From the NCBI GenBank assembly GCA_963966185.1, contig CAWZYM010000250.1:62001-126000 (forward strand): 64,000 nt of DNA, given 5' to 3'. Positions within the stretch are counted from its first letter, which is position 1, and the number at the start of each line of letters is the position of its first letter. Shown here piece by piece: positions 38,269 to 47,900 of this stretch. The position numbers and the translations under genes are program-made. Under the pieces are notes generated by a model. It was not told where the DNA came from. It saw only the letters and a program-made list of their open reading frames with translations, and did not search any database. This stretch comes from Rhabditoides inermis (taxonomy: Eukaryota; Nematoda; Chromadorea; Rhabditida; Rhabditidae).

Positions 38269-38604
38269 CCCTTCCCCCCTCACCCCTTCCCATTGCAGGA
38301 CTCTTCGTACTTCTCTGTGGGCTCCGCCTCCCCTCCCGACCACATGCAGTTGCACGCGGCGGCGCAGCAGCAGCAGCGCTGGCGGGAGATGCACCACCCG
38401 TCGCAGCCGTTCCCTGACCTGATGATGGAGGAGATGCACGGGGCGATGCAGGGCAACCCCCTGCTGCAGGGAGACCCGCTCATCTCGCAGGCCGGGCCCA
38501 GCCCCCACCTCGCAGCCTCGCAGATGTCCCCGGACATCCAGTGGGACCAGGCCGGGTTCAGCCCCGACGGCGCACAGCAACAACACATGGACTACTCCAA
38601 CTAG
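15097..38604 (+). CDS. hlh-30: MiT/TFE-family bHLH-leucine-zipper transcription factor (TFEB/MITF type)
   Basis: Distal isoform exons: 15097-15207, 16042-16102, 17434-17600, 22729-22857, 31503-31592, 33808-33891, 35253-35340, 36266-36339, 36855-36975, 37570-37664, 37753-38031, 38092-38187, 38299-38604; 566 residues. Activation-domain motif [16 protein letters not shown] matches the MITF DDVIDDIISLE region. The basic region is [20 protein letters not shown], then [36 protein letters not shown], the MiT helix-loop-helix. The zipper ends [21 protein letters not shown] resembles the MITF sumoylation site IKQEP. The C-terminus is Gln/Met/Pro-rich. HLH-30/TFEB controls lysosome, autophagy and lipid genes through CACGTG (CLEAR) sites. 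Introns reach 8.6 kb (22858-31502). Four more in-frame first-exon candidates are listed separately. A 12-nt downstream donor (37676) could add VNNK in the HLH loop, and a CAGCAG acceptor at 38089-38094 could drop one Gln. Confidence 0.93.
15491..15682 (+). mobile_element. SINE-like tRNA-derived element, copy 1
   Basis: It shares with copies near 56171-56353 and 61920-62087 (reverse) a head with TGGTAACGCTC and CGCTTGGCAAGAAT, a B-box-like GTTCAATTCCC, a middle with AGGACTCTGAT and a tail with CACCCTAATGTCTCTCGTGAAA and GAGCCCACTATA. The head resembles a tRNA. It sits in the first hlh-30 intron. Confidence 0.75.
15861..15896 (+). repeat. Short dispersed repeat, copy a
   Basis: TTGAATTGATTTACTGTCGA followed by TATCAGAATACAAC. 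It recurs at 16573-16609 in the same orientation with three or four differences. Confidence 0.7.
16573..16609 (+). repeat. Short dispersed repeat, copy b
   Basis: TTGAATTGATTTATTGCCGA followed by TATCAAGAATACAAC. It matches 15861-15896 and borders a GC-richer block (16610-16920). Confidence 0.7.
18595..18600 (+). promoter_or_regulatory. CACGTG E-box upstream of alternative first exon 2
   Basis: GCACGTGC 142 bp before the ATG at 18742 and next to a GC-box-like CGCCCCGCCCCC. MiT/TFE proteins bind CACGTG, so this is a plausible autoregulatory site; the binding itself is inferred. Confidence 0.45.
18742..18831 (+). CDS. hlh-30: hlh-30 alternative first exon 2
   Basis: ATG-initiated, 30 codons, ending CTG|GTATGC in phase 0, which fits the common exon at 22729. 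Encoded start: [20 protein letters not shown] then [10 protein letters not shown]. The acidic-hydrophobic DLFDLDF part is activation-domain-like. The upstream 350 bp is GC-rich with a GC box and an E-box. I see no acceptor that would make it an internal exon in phase. Confidence 0.65.
19551..19606 (+). repeat. (CT)n followed by (CG)8
   Basis: About 20 CT units run directly into eight CG units (19591-19606) in an hlh-30 intron. The first part can form H-DNA and the second Z-DNA in principle. Confidence 0.9.
19978..19996 (+). repeat. G19 homopolymer
   Basis: Nineteen consecutive G. Other G-runs of 13-14 lie at 14128-14140, 25382-25394 and 41106-41119. Confidence 0.9.
20175..20180 (+). promoter_or_regulatory. 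CACGTG E-box, CLEAR-like
   Basis: CCCACGTGACTG is close to the CLEAR consensus GTCACGTGAC. It lies about 0.9 kb upstream of the alternative first exon at 21100. A second CACGTG lies at 20287-20292. Confidence 0.45.
21100..21159 (+). CDS. hlh-30: hlh-30 alternative first exon 3
   Basis: ATG-initiated, 20 codons, [20 protein letters not shown], ending AGG|GTGAGT in phase 0 and able to join the exon at 22729. [10 protein letters not shown] is acidic-hydrophobic like the other proximal starts. The upstream block 20.65-21.08 kb is GC-richer than the flanking introns. The donor is near consensus. Confidence 0.65.
22858..31131. other. Large hlh-30 intron sequence without recognised exons
   Basis: This 8.3-kb stretch contains (CT)n tracts near 24656-24697, 28274-28334, 28770-28826, 30449-30462 and 30570-30591, a G13 run (25382-25394), and CACGTG sites at 24154-24159 and 24598-24603. 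ORFs here are mostly Ser/Leu or Arg/Glu translations of CT/GA tracts. A TATA-like motif near 23737 followed by GTGAGT at 23821 could mark a non-coding first exon, but a coding use is out of phase. Confidence 0.6.
31132..31422 (+). CDS. hlh-30: hlh-30 alternative first exon 4 (charged N-terminus)
   Basis: ATG-initiated, 97 codons, ending AAG|GTTGAT in phase 0 and followed after an 80-bp intron by the common exon at 31503. It encodes a basic/acidic low-complexity stretch: [20 protein letters not shown] near the start, KRERE repeats in the middle, [15 protein letters not shown] near the end. No in-phase acceptor near its start was found, so it reads as a first exon rather than an internal one. 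GC-rich, unlike the intron around it. It could produce a protein lacking the residues from the exon at 22729. Confidence 0.55.
31651..31692 (+). repeat. (CT)n microsatellite in hlh-30 intron
   Basis: About 20 CT units shortly downstream of the exon 31503-31592. Confidence 0.9.
36058..36166 (+). CDS. hlh-30: hlh-30 alternative first exon 5 (short isoform)
   Basis: ATG-initiated: [20 protein letters not shown] then [16 protein letters not shown], ending AAT|GTAAAT in phase 1, exactly what the exon at 36266 needs. The exon 35253-35340 has the same end phase, so either can precede 36266; the two cannot be used together in frame. An in-frame TGA (36016-36018) precedes the ATG, and CACGTG sites flank it (35899-35904, 36366-36371). 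The product would lack the N-terminal activation region but supply its own DLDLF stretch before the bHLH-Zip. Confidence 0.6.
36366..36371 (+). promoter_or_regulatory. CACGTG E-box in hlh-30 intron
   Basis: AGTCACGTGCG, half matching the CLEAR palindrome, 200 bp downstream of alternative first exon 5. Confidence 0.4.
37664..37676 (+). other. hlh-30: Tandem 5' splice sites in the bHLH exon
   Basis: AAG|GTGAAC (exon end 37664) keeps the family-standard loop length (LNK-GTILK). AAG|GTACAC twelve bases later (exon end 37676) would insert VNNK in frame into the helix-loop-helix loop. Confidence 0.6.
38199..38266 (+). repeat. (CT)n tract in hlh-30 intron
   Basis: Over 30 CT units fill most of the 111-bp intron 38188-38298 and form an extended polypyrimidine tract before the last exon. 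Confidence 0.95.
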
Positions 38605-39576
38605 GAGGAGCCTCGTGTCCAGTCCATTGTACATATGCATACGCACCCACCAGCCCCCTCGCTGTACATTCGAGCCCTCTGTCCATCCATCCATCTCTCT
38701 CTGTCCTATTATTCTTGTTATCTTGCAATCCCCGCCTGTACATGTTCTGCTGCCGTGAGTGAGTGAGTGAGAGTGAGTGAGTGAGTGATTCGCGTGATTG
38801 TGCTGATATGATATACAACCCTCTCCCCTTGTTGACACGTGTACCCGAGTATTCGTGTATGCTCCCCCCGTCCTGTACAGTTTGCACCCCTCCCCCTCCC
38901 CCTGTCTCTGCTAGGCTGCTCGCGCCCTCCTCTGGCCGAGCCTTGTCTCTCTCCCCCATCGCCCCATCCCCTTGCGAGGTGTACATACTATTTGTGAGAG
39001 TCAAGTAAATCCAGCCGTGTTGATTGTATTTCCACCTGTCTTCTTGATTGATTGAATGTGTGTGTTGGATCCCCATCTGTCCCCTTTGCACCCCCAATCT
39101 TCTCTTCTACTCTTTGATATTGCGTGATCAGAGGCGGCTTCAGGCGCGCCCTCACACGATCCGCCAAAGTTTTATAACATATTACAAAAATGTGTTGCAT
39201 AAAATGTTACAAGAATGCGCTTGTGATTTGGGACGAAGTGGGGAGGTGATTTTTCCAACTTGAGTTTAATGTGAAGAAGAAATGGAGATTCGGGGCTCTT
39301 TAAAAAGTGAAATATGAATAAAATATGAAAGTAAGATTTTTGGGCAGGCGTGTTCCGCCACTGTTGTTGGTTCCGCTTCCTGGATGATTCAGTGGATGAT
39401 CCCGAGGGTGTGGATGCCTTCTCTGCGCATCCAGGGGTGGGCAGAAGGAAAAGCAAACACACAACACTCCCGTATATAGGCCCCTGTCGGAAGGGCGAAG
39501 CTGTCACTCCCAGTCCGGACTAGCACTTGAGTGCAGTTCACTGTCCATTGTCCGTCCACTGTTCTCCTTGGCAGAC
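38605..39576. other. hlh-30 3'UTR and intergenic region
   Basis: C/T-rich sequence follows the stop, with a short GAGT tandem run near 38757-38787. AATAAA at 39317-39322 is a candidate poly(A) signal, though it is far (713 bp) from the stop. A TATA box for the next gene lies at 39473. No ORF of interest. Confidence 0.5.
39473..39478 (+). promoter_or_regulatory. TATA box of cysteine-rich secreted protein gene
   Basis: CGTATATAGGC, 104 bp upstream of the ATG at 39577. Confidence 0.5.
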
Positions 39577-40987
39577 ATGTTGTGGCTGTTACTGCCTCTT
39601 TCGTGGTCTCTGCTGGCAGTCGGACAGGTGGACGTCGGCGCGTTCTCCCTCGAACACCGTCTTCTCGGAGGCTACGAGAACCGCTTCCCCTCCAGAGCCG
39701 CGCCTCCTAGCATCGGAGGCATCAGTCTGGCCAGAACTTTCATGCAAGGTGCGCAGGCATAGTCATTCCCACACGTGGACAGCAGAGGTATTGGACATGT
39801 ATATGATTGTGCTATTGCAGACTGTTCGTCGTCGTGGCAGCGTCCCGTGATGTCAATCCCGACCATCCAGCAGCCCTCGCGACCTGTGCAGTGCATCCCG
39901 GATAGAAAGGGCAAGAACACGTGTGACGGTGGGTTGGCTCTTCTCATAACACACACCAACATCCGCTTTTTCAGTGGGCCAGTGTCAGTACTCGCTGAAA
40001 CGCTTCCAGTACATCTGCTGTCGGGATGACAGCGAGGTGGAGCCGCCGGGTGGGTGAATTGTTTATAATAGACAGATACAGGGGGAGTGGGTTGCGTGAA
40101 TGGTGTATTGCAGTGTGTCCCCGCTACTATGACTCGCTTGCGGTCGCGTGCTCGCACTCGCAACAGTGTCCGAAGGGATTCGAGTGCATGGACAGTAGAC
40201 GGTGGGGGAAGAGAAGGCGAGTGTGGAGGGTGACTGTGTTGCAGTGACTCTTCGGTCAAGCTGTGCTGCCGCGAGAACAAACTGCTCCAGTACGCCGAAC
40301 CGGAAACCTGTACGTTTCAAATATAACATACGTTTCATCAGTCTGATACAATGTTTTCTGTATTAGGGCTTTTTGACCACACTTGCGACTTGTTAAGTTG
40401 TGTTTCAGCGTTCAAGGACCACTTGCTGACGCCGCAGCGGGTGAGGCTCGCACCGCAACACATGGCCAAGGTGAACAGCTCTCTTTCTCTCTCTCTCTCT
40501 TTTCCCTTTCTCTTTCTCTCGCTCTCTCTCTCTCTCTTTTTCTCTCTCTCTATCCTTCTCCAATTCACTTCTTGCTCTCCAACTTCCTCTCACCCCCTCT
40601 CTGGCAGGTCTCGTTCGCTGGCCGCGCCCTGTCTCTGGGTGAGTTGACGGACCTTCCCCGTCTCGACTCTCTCTCGGATGCGCCCTCTGTGTGGGTGGAC
40701 GGGGCAGCCGACGGCGACAACGAGAGCTGGACGGTGCTCGTGTACGGTGAGTCGCCAATGCCACGACAGATGGTGTTGTTGAGCAGCTACAGTTATGTAG
40801 TGTGTTGACAAGTAGTACCGTTTATTCGCTCGCAGACACGACCTCTAACGTGACTCGCTGGCTGTGTTCGGGCCTGCAGTCGGAGGGGGGCTGGCTGCGC
40901 GGAGGAAAGAGGGCCGAGGTCTCCTATCTAGCTCCCAGTGAACACGACACTCCAGAAGGTGGGTGGGACAAGCATGCGCCATCTTGA
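39577..40987 (+). CDS. Secreted cysteine-rich (lustrin-like) protein
   Basis: Exons: 39577-39748, 39821-39928, 39975-40049, 40114-40201, 40245-40309, 40409-40470, 40608-40746, 40836-40987; 286 residues, frame consistent. Signal peptide: MLWLLLPLSWSLLAVGQ. Two successive cysteine modules follow (about residues 58-150) with the spacing C-x-P...C...CQYSLKRFQYICC and VCPRYYDSLAVACSHSQQCP then KGFECMDS...LCC. This is the lustrin-type cysteine-rich repeat common in nematode extracellular proteins. The C-terminal part (ESWTVLVYDTTSN, GGKRAEVSYLAPSEHDTPEG) faintly recalls PEBP-like proteins; I give this little weight. Introns are as short as 43 nt. The last exon may instead splice at GAAG|GTGGGT (40965) into sequence I could not identify, so the C-terminus is the least certain part. 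Confidence 0.78.
40478..40556 (+). repeat. CT-rich tract in intron
   Basis: Interrupted (CT)n/(CTTT)n in the intron 40471-40607 of the cysteine-rich protein gene. Confidence 0.9.
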
Positions 40988-41030
40988 TAGCAACACATGA
41001 TAGCAAAATATATAAAGAAATACAACATAC

Positions 41031-41087
41031 CAGTGCGCTCTTTCCGACGCCTCCATTGCCGGCGACGACGATCTTGTATTCCTTCAT
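41031..41087 (-). pseudogene. Orphan first exon of a Ras/Rap-like small GTPase
   Basis: On the minus strand CTCTTTCAG|ATG opens a 19-codon exon, MKEYKIVVAGNGGVGKSAL, ending CTG|GTATGT. This is the beta-1 strand and P-loop (GNGGVGKS) of a Ras/Rap-family GTPase with intact splice signals on both sides. No continuation (switch regions, DTAGQ, NKxD) was seen on the minus strand to its left, where other genes lie. It may be a leftover of a broken or duplicated gene, or the first exon of a gene with a very long intron. Typed as pseudogene because only the fragment is visible. Confidence 0.55.
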
Positions 41088-41978
41088 CTGAAAGAGGGGG
41101 TGTGAGGGGGGGGGGGGGGAGAGAGAGGGAGGGAAAGGGCAGGATGTGAAGTGAGACAAGACAGACGACTCCCGCTGATTTCTCCCCGACAGTGCGCTCT
41201 CATCGATAAAACACGCAGCAACAAGAACAATAAAACGCGGGAGGTGAAAGGAAATCGCGACGAGAGAAAGGATATCAATACGGGGGCACAGCATAATAAC
41301 CCGCGCGGATAAGACCCGGATTCGGATAGCCACCCGCTCCAGGCTATTGATCCAACCGGACAGGTAATGCGATAAAGTGATGACGCAATGTAATCAAATC
41401 ACAAATCACTCGATTGCCTGGGTGTGTGTGAAAAAGCGAGAGAGGGAATGCGACGGCGTGTTTGGATAGGGTGTCTGCAGAACGGGACGCAACTGTCACT
41501 CAGACGGGAGAGGTCATTGGTCAACAAAGCATGCATGCACTCCCACTCTGCTCATCAACAACTCACCGTATTATCACCAATATCTGAGTCGGATTCCTCC
41601 GGTGCCGTCTTTGCCGGTGTTGTCCAACGTTTGAAGGTCATAGCTAGTCAGCAGTTTCAGTCAGAATTAGGAAGTGCAACACACGCAGGTCTCGTTTTGA
41701 AGAAGTGTGGTGGCAAAACGGGACGGCTTTCCAGCAATTGAGATGTCCATCTCTCATCTGTCGAGATCAAAAGGACAGATATCCCCCGCGTGGAATTCCC
41801 AAATCATCGCCAGACGTGTCAAGTGCGCATCGTTTATTCGGTTTCACCCTCTATCAACAAGTATGGCGGCGGGTGATGATCACACGAAACGTTTCCGATT
41901 GTAAATTGAATTGTGGTTTAAGTGTAAGGCGAGTGATGTAAGCGAACGGGGGAAACAGGGATGAGTGGGATTCGGGGT
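41088..41978. other. Interval between Ras-like exon and repeat-protein gene
   Basis: A G14 run (41106-41119) and AT-rich sequence. AATAAA on the minus strand (41838-41833) is the probable poly(A) signal of the repeat-protein gene, 141 bp past its stop. No gene found. Confidence 0.55.
41833..41838 (-). terminator. Poly(A) signal of repeat-protein gene
   Basis: AATAAA on the minus strand, 141 bp after the TGA that ends at 41979. Confidence 0.55.
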
Positions 41979-44900
41979 TCACTGCTTGGCGTTGAAGGCG
42001 CAGTCTTTCTTGGAGCCGAGATCGCCCTGAAGAGGAAAAAGGGTTAGAGAGAAGAAAGAGAGAAAGAGAAAAAGAGAGAAAGAGAAAAAGAGAATATAAC
42101 AAAAGAGAGTCACTGAGTTGCTACCTTGAGGCGGGTGGCAGAGTTGGTCTTCCCCGCGGGAACGAGGGAAGTCGCGCTCGACACCTGCTCAGACAATTAA
42201 TCACGCAATAGTCCACTCGCTGTATACCTTTGCAGCAGTAGCGAGGGAAGTCTTGGACGAGGTCTTGCCCACCGGCGCCAGCGACGTCGCACTCGACACC
42301 TAACAAGACATCATACATACTAGAACTGATCTGGTCGGAAACCTTTCCGGGTGTGACTGCAGTGTTGGAGCTGCTCTTTCCAGATGGAGCCTGGGAAGTG
42401 GCGCTGGGAACCTGAACACGTAGGTTACAACGACAACAATCTCGACGACAACCTTTGCAGGAGCAACAGGGGTTTTCTTGGGAGTGGCCGGAGTCGCCTG
42501 CACATTCTGTCTGGCACTCGCATCGAAAGAAGACACCGGCTTCAGATCCATCTGAACCACTGAGTAACATCATCATAATCTTCCACATACCGTAATGGTC
42601 TTGGAGAGATTGGGCTGAGAGGGCTGCCTCGATCCGACAGCCGTATTTTCGCGAGAGCCATACGAGGTGGGAGTCGTCTGCCACACACACTCCCCGTTGA
42701 TGAACATCTCAGTCGGCTGAAATTCATGGAATCATGGAATCTTCCTATTCTTACAGTACTTTCAGGTTTTTGCCAGTGCAGCCGAAAGCGATGCGAGAGG
42801 TGCGACCAGCGGCTAAAGAGATACTTGGGAAAAACATGAGGGAGAACGCATACACTCAGGATCGGCCTTGTCGCGGAGGTTGATGCGGAAGCACATGTTG
42901 ACTCCGTAGCCCTGCTCCTCGGGGCGGCGCTGGGACGTCACTGAAGGCGCGTCATCTACCCGCCTAGTACTAGGACACGCCACCCGCCTACCTTGCACGG
43001 GAAACATGCGCTCGCCAGAGCCGTTCTTCTTCTCGCGAGCAGTCTTCACCGCCTCCATCTTCTACAAACATGATGCAATACAATCACATGAAGTGTCCTC
43101 ACCTTCTTGGTCGTCTGGTTCTCCCTCATGGTGGACGCGGGCGTCTCGGGAGGGTTCTTCTCGACAATCTCCAGGATCTTCACTTCTGACTTATTCTCCT
43201 AAAAAGTTGAGTAGTTTAAAGTAGTTAAAAACCACCATAAAAACGAACAATACTAGAACATTTGTAGCAATAGAGTATTCACATATTTACAAGTGTACCT
43301 TCTTTGAGCTGTCCTCGGGCAGCACAATGACTGGAGCTTTTTTGATCTTTTTCTCGACAACAGACTTCTAGAAAAAAATCTTTTATTGTTTATCTGAATG
43401 AAAAAAAATGATTGAAAGTACCTTCTTGGTTTCTTTGGCCGTTTTCATATCCGCAGCAGATTTCATCACAATAGCAGAGTTCTGAAAACGAAAAGTAAGA
43501 TAATCAATTGTTTATGAATCGCACCTTGTCTACGACCTGGATGATCTTGGCGGTCTTCTCTGTCTTCTGTGACTTGTGGGACTTGATGCGCAGCACCGGC
43601 TGCGGGGTGGGAGTGCGCGTCCTCGCAGTCACCTGTCCCCGCTGACGCTTCTTCGATGTCACCGAAATCTTGGACGAGTTCGAATTGGCCGATTTATCAG
43701 GTTTCTCAGGGACAGTGTTCACTGCGACTGGCACCTTAGAAGGAGTCACAACAGCAGTCGGCGCAGGAGATGAAAGAACCTTGGACAGCTTGGTCTCTTT
43801 GGCAGTGATCATATCTGAAGACGGTGTTGCTTCAGCGGGCTTCAGAGAAGTGGCGGCCTTGACAGGAGCTTCCTTCTTCGGAGTTGTCGGTTTCGTCTCC
43901 TTAGCAGTCAGCAAGTCCGAGGACGGAACAGCGGCAGCAGGCTTCAGAGGAGTGGCAGCCTTGACAGGAGCTTCCCTCTTCGAAGTAGTCGGTTTCGTCT
44001 CCTTAGCAGTCAGCAAGTCCGAGGACGGGACAGCGGCAGCAGGCTTCAGAGGAGTGGCAGCCTTGACAGGAGCTTCCCTCTTCGAAGTAGTCGGTTTCGT
44101 CTCCTTAGCAGTCAGCAAGTCCGAGGACGGAACAGCGGCAGCAGGCTTCAGAGGAGTGGTAGCCTTGACAGGAGCTTCTTTTTTCGGAGTAGTCGGTTTT
44201 GTCTCCTTAGCAGTCAGCGAGTCGGAAGACGGAACAGCGGCAGCAGGCTTCAGAGGAGTGGCAGCCTTGACAGAAGCTTCCTTTTTCGGAGTAGTCGGTT
44301 TCGTCTCCTTGGCAGTCAGCAAGTCGGAGGACGGAACAGCGGCAGCATCTTTCAGAGGAGTTGTAGCCTTGACAGGAGCTTCTTTTCTCGGAGTAGTCGG
44401 TTTCGTCTCCTTGGCAGTGATCATATCGGAAGACGGAACAGCGGCAGCAGGCTTCAGAGGAGTGGCAGCCTTGACAGAAGCTTCCTTTTTCGGAGTAGTC
44501 GGTTTCGTCTCCTTAGCAGTCAGCGAGTCGGAGGACGGAACAGCGGCAGCAGGCTTCAGAGGAGTGGCAGCCTTGACAGGAGCTTCTTTTTTCGGAGTAG
44601 TCGGTTTCGTCTCCTTTGCAGTCAGCGAGTCGGAGGACGGAACAGCGGCAACAGGCTTCAGAGGAGTTGTAGCCTTGACAGGAGCTTCTTTTTTCGGAGT
44701 AGTCGGTTTCGTCTCCTTGGCAGTCAGCAAGTCGGAGGACGGAACAGCGGCAGCAGGCTTCAGAGGAGTGGCAGCCTTGACAGGAGCTTCTTTTTTCGGA
44801 GTAGTCGGTTTCGTCTCCTTGGCAGTGATCATATCGGAAGACGGAACAGCGGCAGCAGGCTTCAGAGGAGTGGCAGCCTTGACAGAAGCTTCCTTTTTCG

Positions 44901-47900
44901 GAGTAGTCGGTTTCGTCTCCTTAGCAGTCAGCGAGTCGGAGGACGGAACAGCGGCAGCAGGCTTCAGAGGAGTGGCAGCCTTGACAGGAGCTTCTTTTTT
45001 CGGAGTAGTCGGTTTCGTCTCCTTTGCAGTCAGCGAGTCGGAGGACGGAACAGCGGCAACAGGCTTCAGAGGAGTTGTAGCCTTGACAGGAGCTTCTTTT
45101 TTCGGAGTAGTCGGTTTCGTCTCCTTGGCAGTCAGCAAGTCGGAGGACGGAACAGCGGCAGCAGGCTTCAGAGGAGTGGCAGCCTTGACAGGAGCTTCTT
45201 TTTTCGGAGTAGTCGGTTTCGTCTCCTTTGCAGTCAGCGAGTCGGAGGACGGAACAGCGGCAACAGGCTTCAGAGGAGTTGTAGCCTTGACAGGAGCTTC
45301 TTTTTTCGGAGTAGTCGGTTTCGTCTCCTTGGCAGTGATCATATCGGAAGACGGAACAGCGCCAGCAGGCTTCAGAGGAGTGGCAGCCTTGACAGAAACT
45401 TCCTTTTTCGGAGTAGTCGGTTTCGTCTTCTTAGCAGTCAGCGAGTCGGAGGACGGAACAGCGGCAGCAGGCTTCAGAGGAGTGGCAGCCTTGACAGAAG
45501 CTTCCTTTTTCGGAGTAGTCGGTTTCGTCTCCTTTGCAGTCAGCGAGTCGGAGGACGGAACAGCGGCAGCAGGCTTCAGAGGAGTGGTAGCCTTGACAGG
45601 AGCTTCTTTTCTCGGAGTAGTCGGTTTCGTCTCCTTGGCAGTGATCATATCGGAAGACGGAACAGCGGCAGCAGGCATCAGAGGAGTGGCAGCCTTGACA
45701 GAAGCTTCCTTTTTCGGAGTAGTCGGTTTCGTCTCCTTTGCAGTCAGCGAGTCGGAGGACGGAACAGCGGCAGCAGGCTTCAGAGGAGTTGTAGCCTTGA
45801 CAGGAGCTTCTTTTTTCGGAGTAGTCGGTTTCGTCTCCTTGGCAGTGATCATATCGGAAGACGGAACAGCGCCAGCAGGCTTCAGAGGAGTGGCAGCCTT
45901 GACAGAAACTTCCTTTTTCGGAGTAGTCGGTTTCGTCTTCTTAGCAGTCAGCGAGTCGGAGGACGGAACAGCGGCAGCAGGCTTCAGAGGAGTGGCAGCC
46001 TTGACAGGAGCTTCCTTTTTCGGAGTAGTCGGTTTCGTCTCCTTAGCAGTCAGCGAGTCGGAGGACGGAACAGCGGCAGCAGGCTTCAGAGGAGTGGCAG
46101 CCTTGACAGGAGTTTCTTTCTTTGGAGTAGTCGGTTTCGTCTCCTTAGCAGTCAGCGAGTCGGAGGACGGAATAGCGGCAGCAGGCTTCAGAGGAGTGGC
46201 AGCCTTGACAGAAGCTTCCTTTTTCGGAGTAGTCGGTTTCGTCTCCTTTGCAGTCAGCGAGTCGGAGGACGGAACAGCGGCAGCAGGCTTCAGAGGAGTT
46301 GTAGCCTTGACAGGAGCTTCTTTTTTCGGAGTAGTCGGTTTCGTCTCCTTGGCAGTGATCATATCGGAAGACGGAACAGCGCCAGCAGGCTTCAGAGGAG
46401 TGGCAGCCTTGACAGAAACTTCCTTTTTCGGAGTAGTCAGTTTTATCTCCTTTGCAGTCAGCGAGTCGGAGGACGGAACAGCGGCAGCAGGCTTCAGAGG
46501 AGTGGCAGCCTTGACAGGAGCTTCTTTTCTCGGAGTAGTCGGTTTCGTCTCCTTAGCAGTCAGCGAGTCGGAGGACGGAACAGCGGCAGCAGGCTTCAGA
46601 GGAGTGGCAGCCTTGACAGGAGTTTCTTTCTTCGGAGTAGTCGGTTTCGTCTCCTTAGCAGTCAGCGAGTCGGAGGACGGAATAGCGGCAGCAGGCTTCA
46701 GAGGAGTGGCAGCCTTGACAGAAGCTTCCTTTTTCGGAGTAGTCGGTTTCGTCTCCTTGGCAGTGATCATATCGGAAAACGGAACAGCGGCAGCAGGCTT
46801 CAGAGGAGTTGTAGCCTTGACAGGAGCTTCTTTTCTCGGAGTAGTCGGTTTCGTCTCCTTGGCAGTGATCATATCGGAAGACGGAACAGCGGCAGCAGGC
46901 TTCAGAGGAGTGGCAGCCTTGACAGGAGCTTCCTTTTTCGGAGTAGTCGGTTTCGTCTCCTTGGCAGTCAGCAAGTCGGAGGACGGAACAGCGGCAGCAG
47001 GCTTCAGAGGAGTTGTAGCCTTGACAGGAGCTTCTTTTCTCGGAATAGTCGGTTTCGTCTCCTTGGCAGTGATCATATCGGAAGACGGAACAGCGGCAGC
47101 AGGCTTCAGAGGAGTGGCAGCCTTGACAGGAGCTTCTTTCGTCGGAGTAGTCGATTTCGTCTCCTTGGCAGTCAGCAAGTCCGAGGACGGAACAGCGGCA
47201 GCAGGCTTCAGAGGAGTGGCAGCCTTGATAGGAGCTTCCGTCTTCGGAGTGATCGGTTTCGTCTCCTTGGCAGTCAGCAAGTCCGAGGACGGAACAGCGG
47301 CAGCAGGCTTCAGAGGAGTGGCAGCCTTGACAGAAGCTTCCTTTTTCGGAGTAGTCGGTTTCGTCTCCTTGGCAGTCAGCAAGTCGGAGGACGGAACAGC
47401 GGCAGCAGGCTTCAGAGGAGTGGCAGCCTTGACAGAAGTTTCTTTCGTCGGAGTAGTCGATTTCGTCTCCTTGGCAGTCAGCAAGTCCGAGGACGGAACA
47501 GCGGCAGCAGGCTTCAGAGGAGTGGCAGCCTTGATAGGAGCTTCTTTTCTCGGAGTAGTCGGTTTCGTCTCCTTGGCAGTGATCATATCGGAAGACGGAA
47601 CAGCGGCAGCAGGCTTCAGAGGAGTGGCAGCCTTGACAGGAGTTTCTTTCTTCGGAGTAGTCGGTTTCGTCTCCTTAGCAGTCAGCGAGTCGGAGGACGG
47701 AATAGCGGCAGCAGGCTTCAGAGGAGTGGCAGCCTTGACAGAAGCTTCCTTTTTCGGAGTAGTCGGTTTCGTCTCCTTGGCAGTGATCATATCGGAAGAC
47801 GGAACAGCGGCAGCAGGCTTCAGAGGAGTTGTAGCCTTGACAGGAGCTTCTTTTCTCGGAGTAGTCGGTTTCGTCTTCTTGGCAGTGATCATATCGGAAG

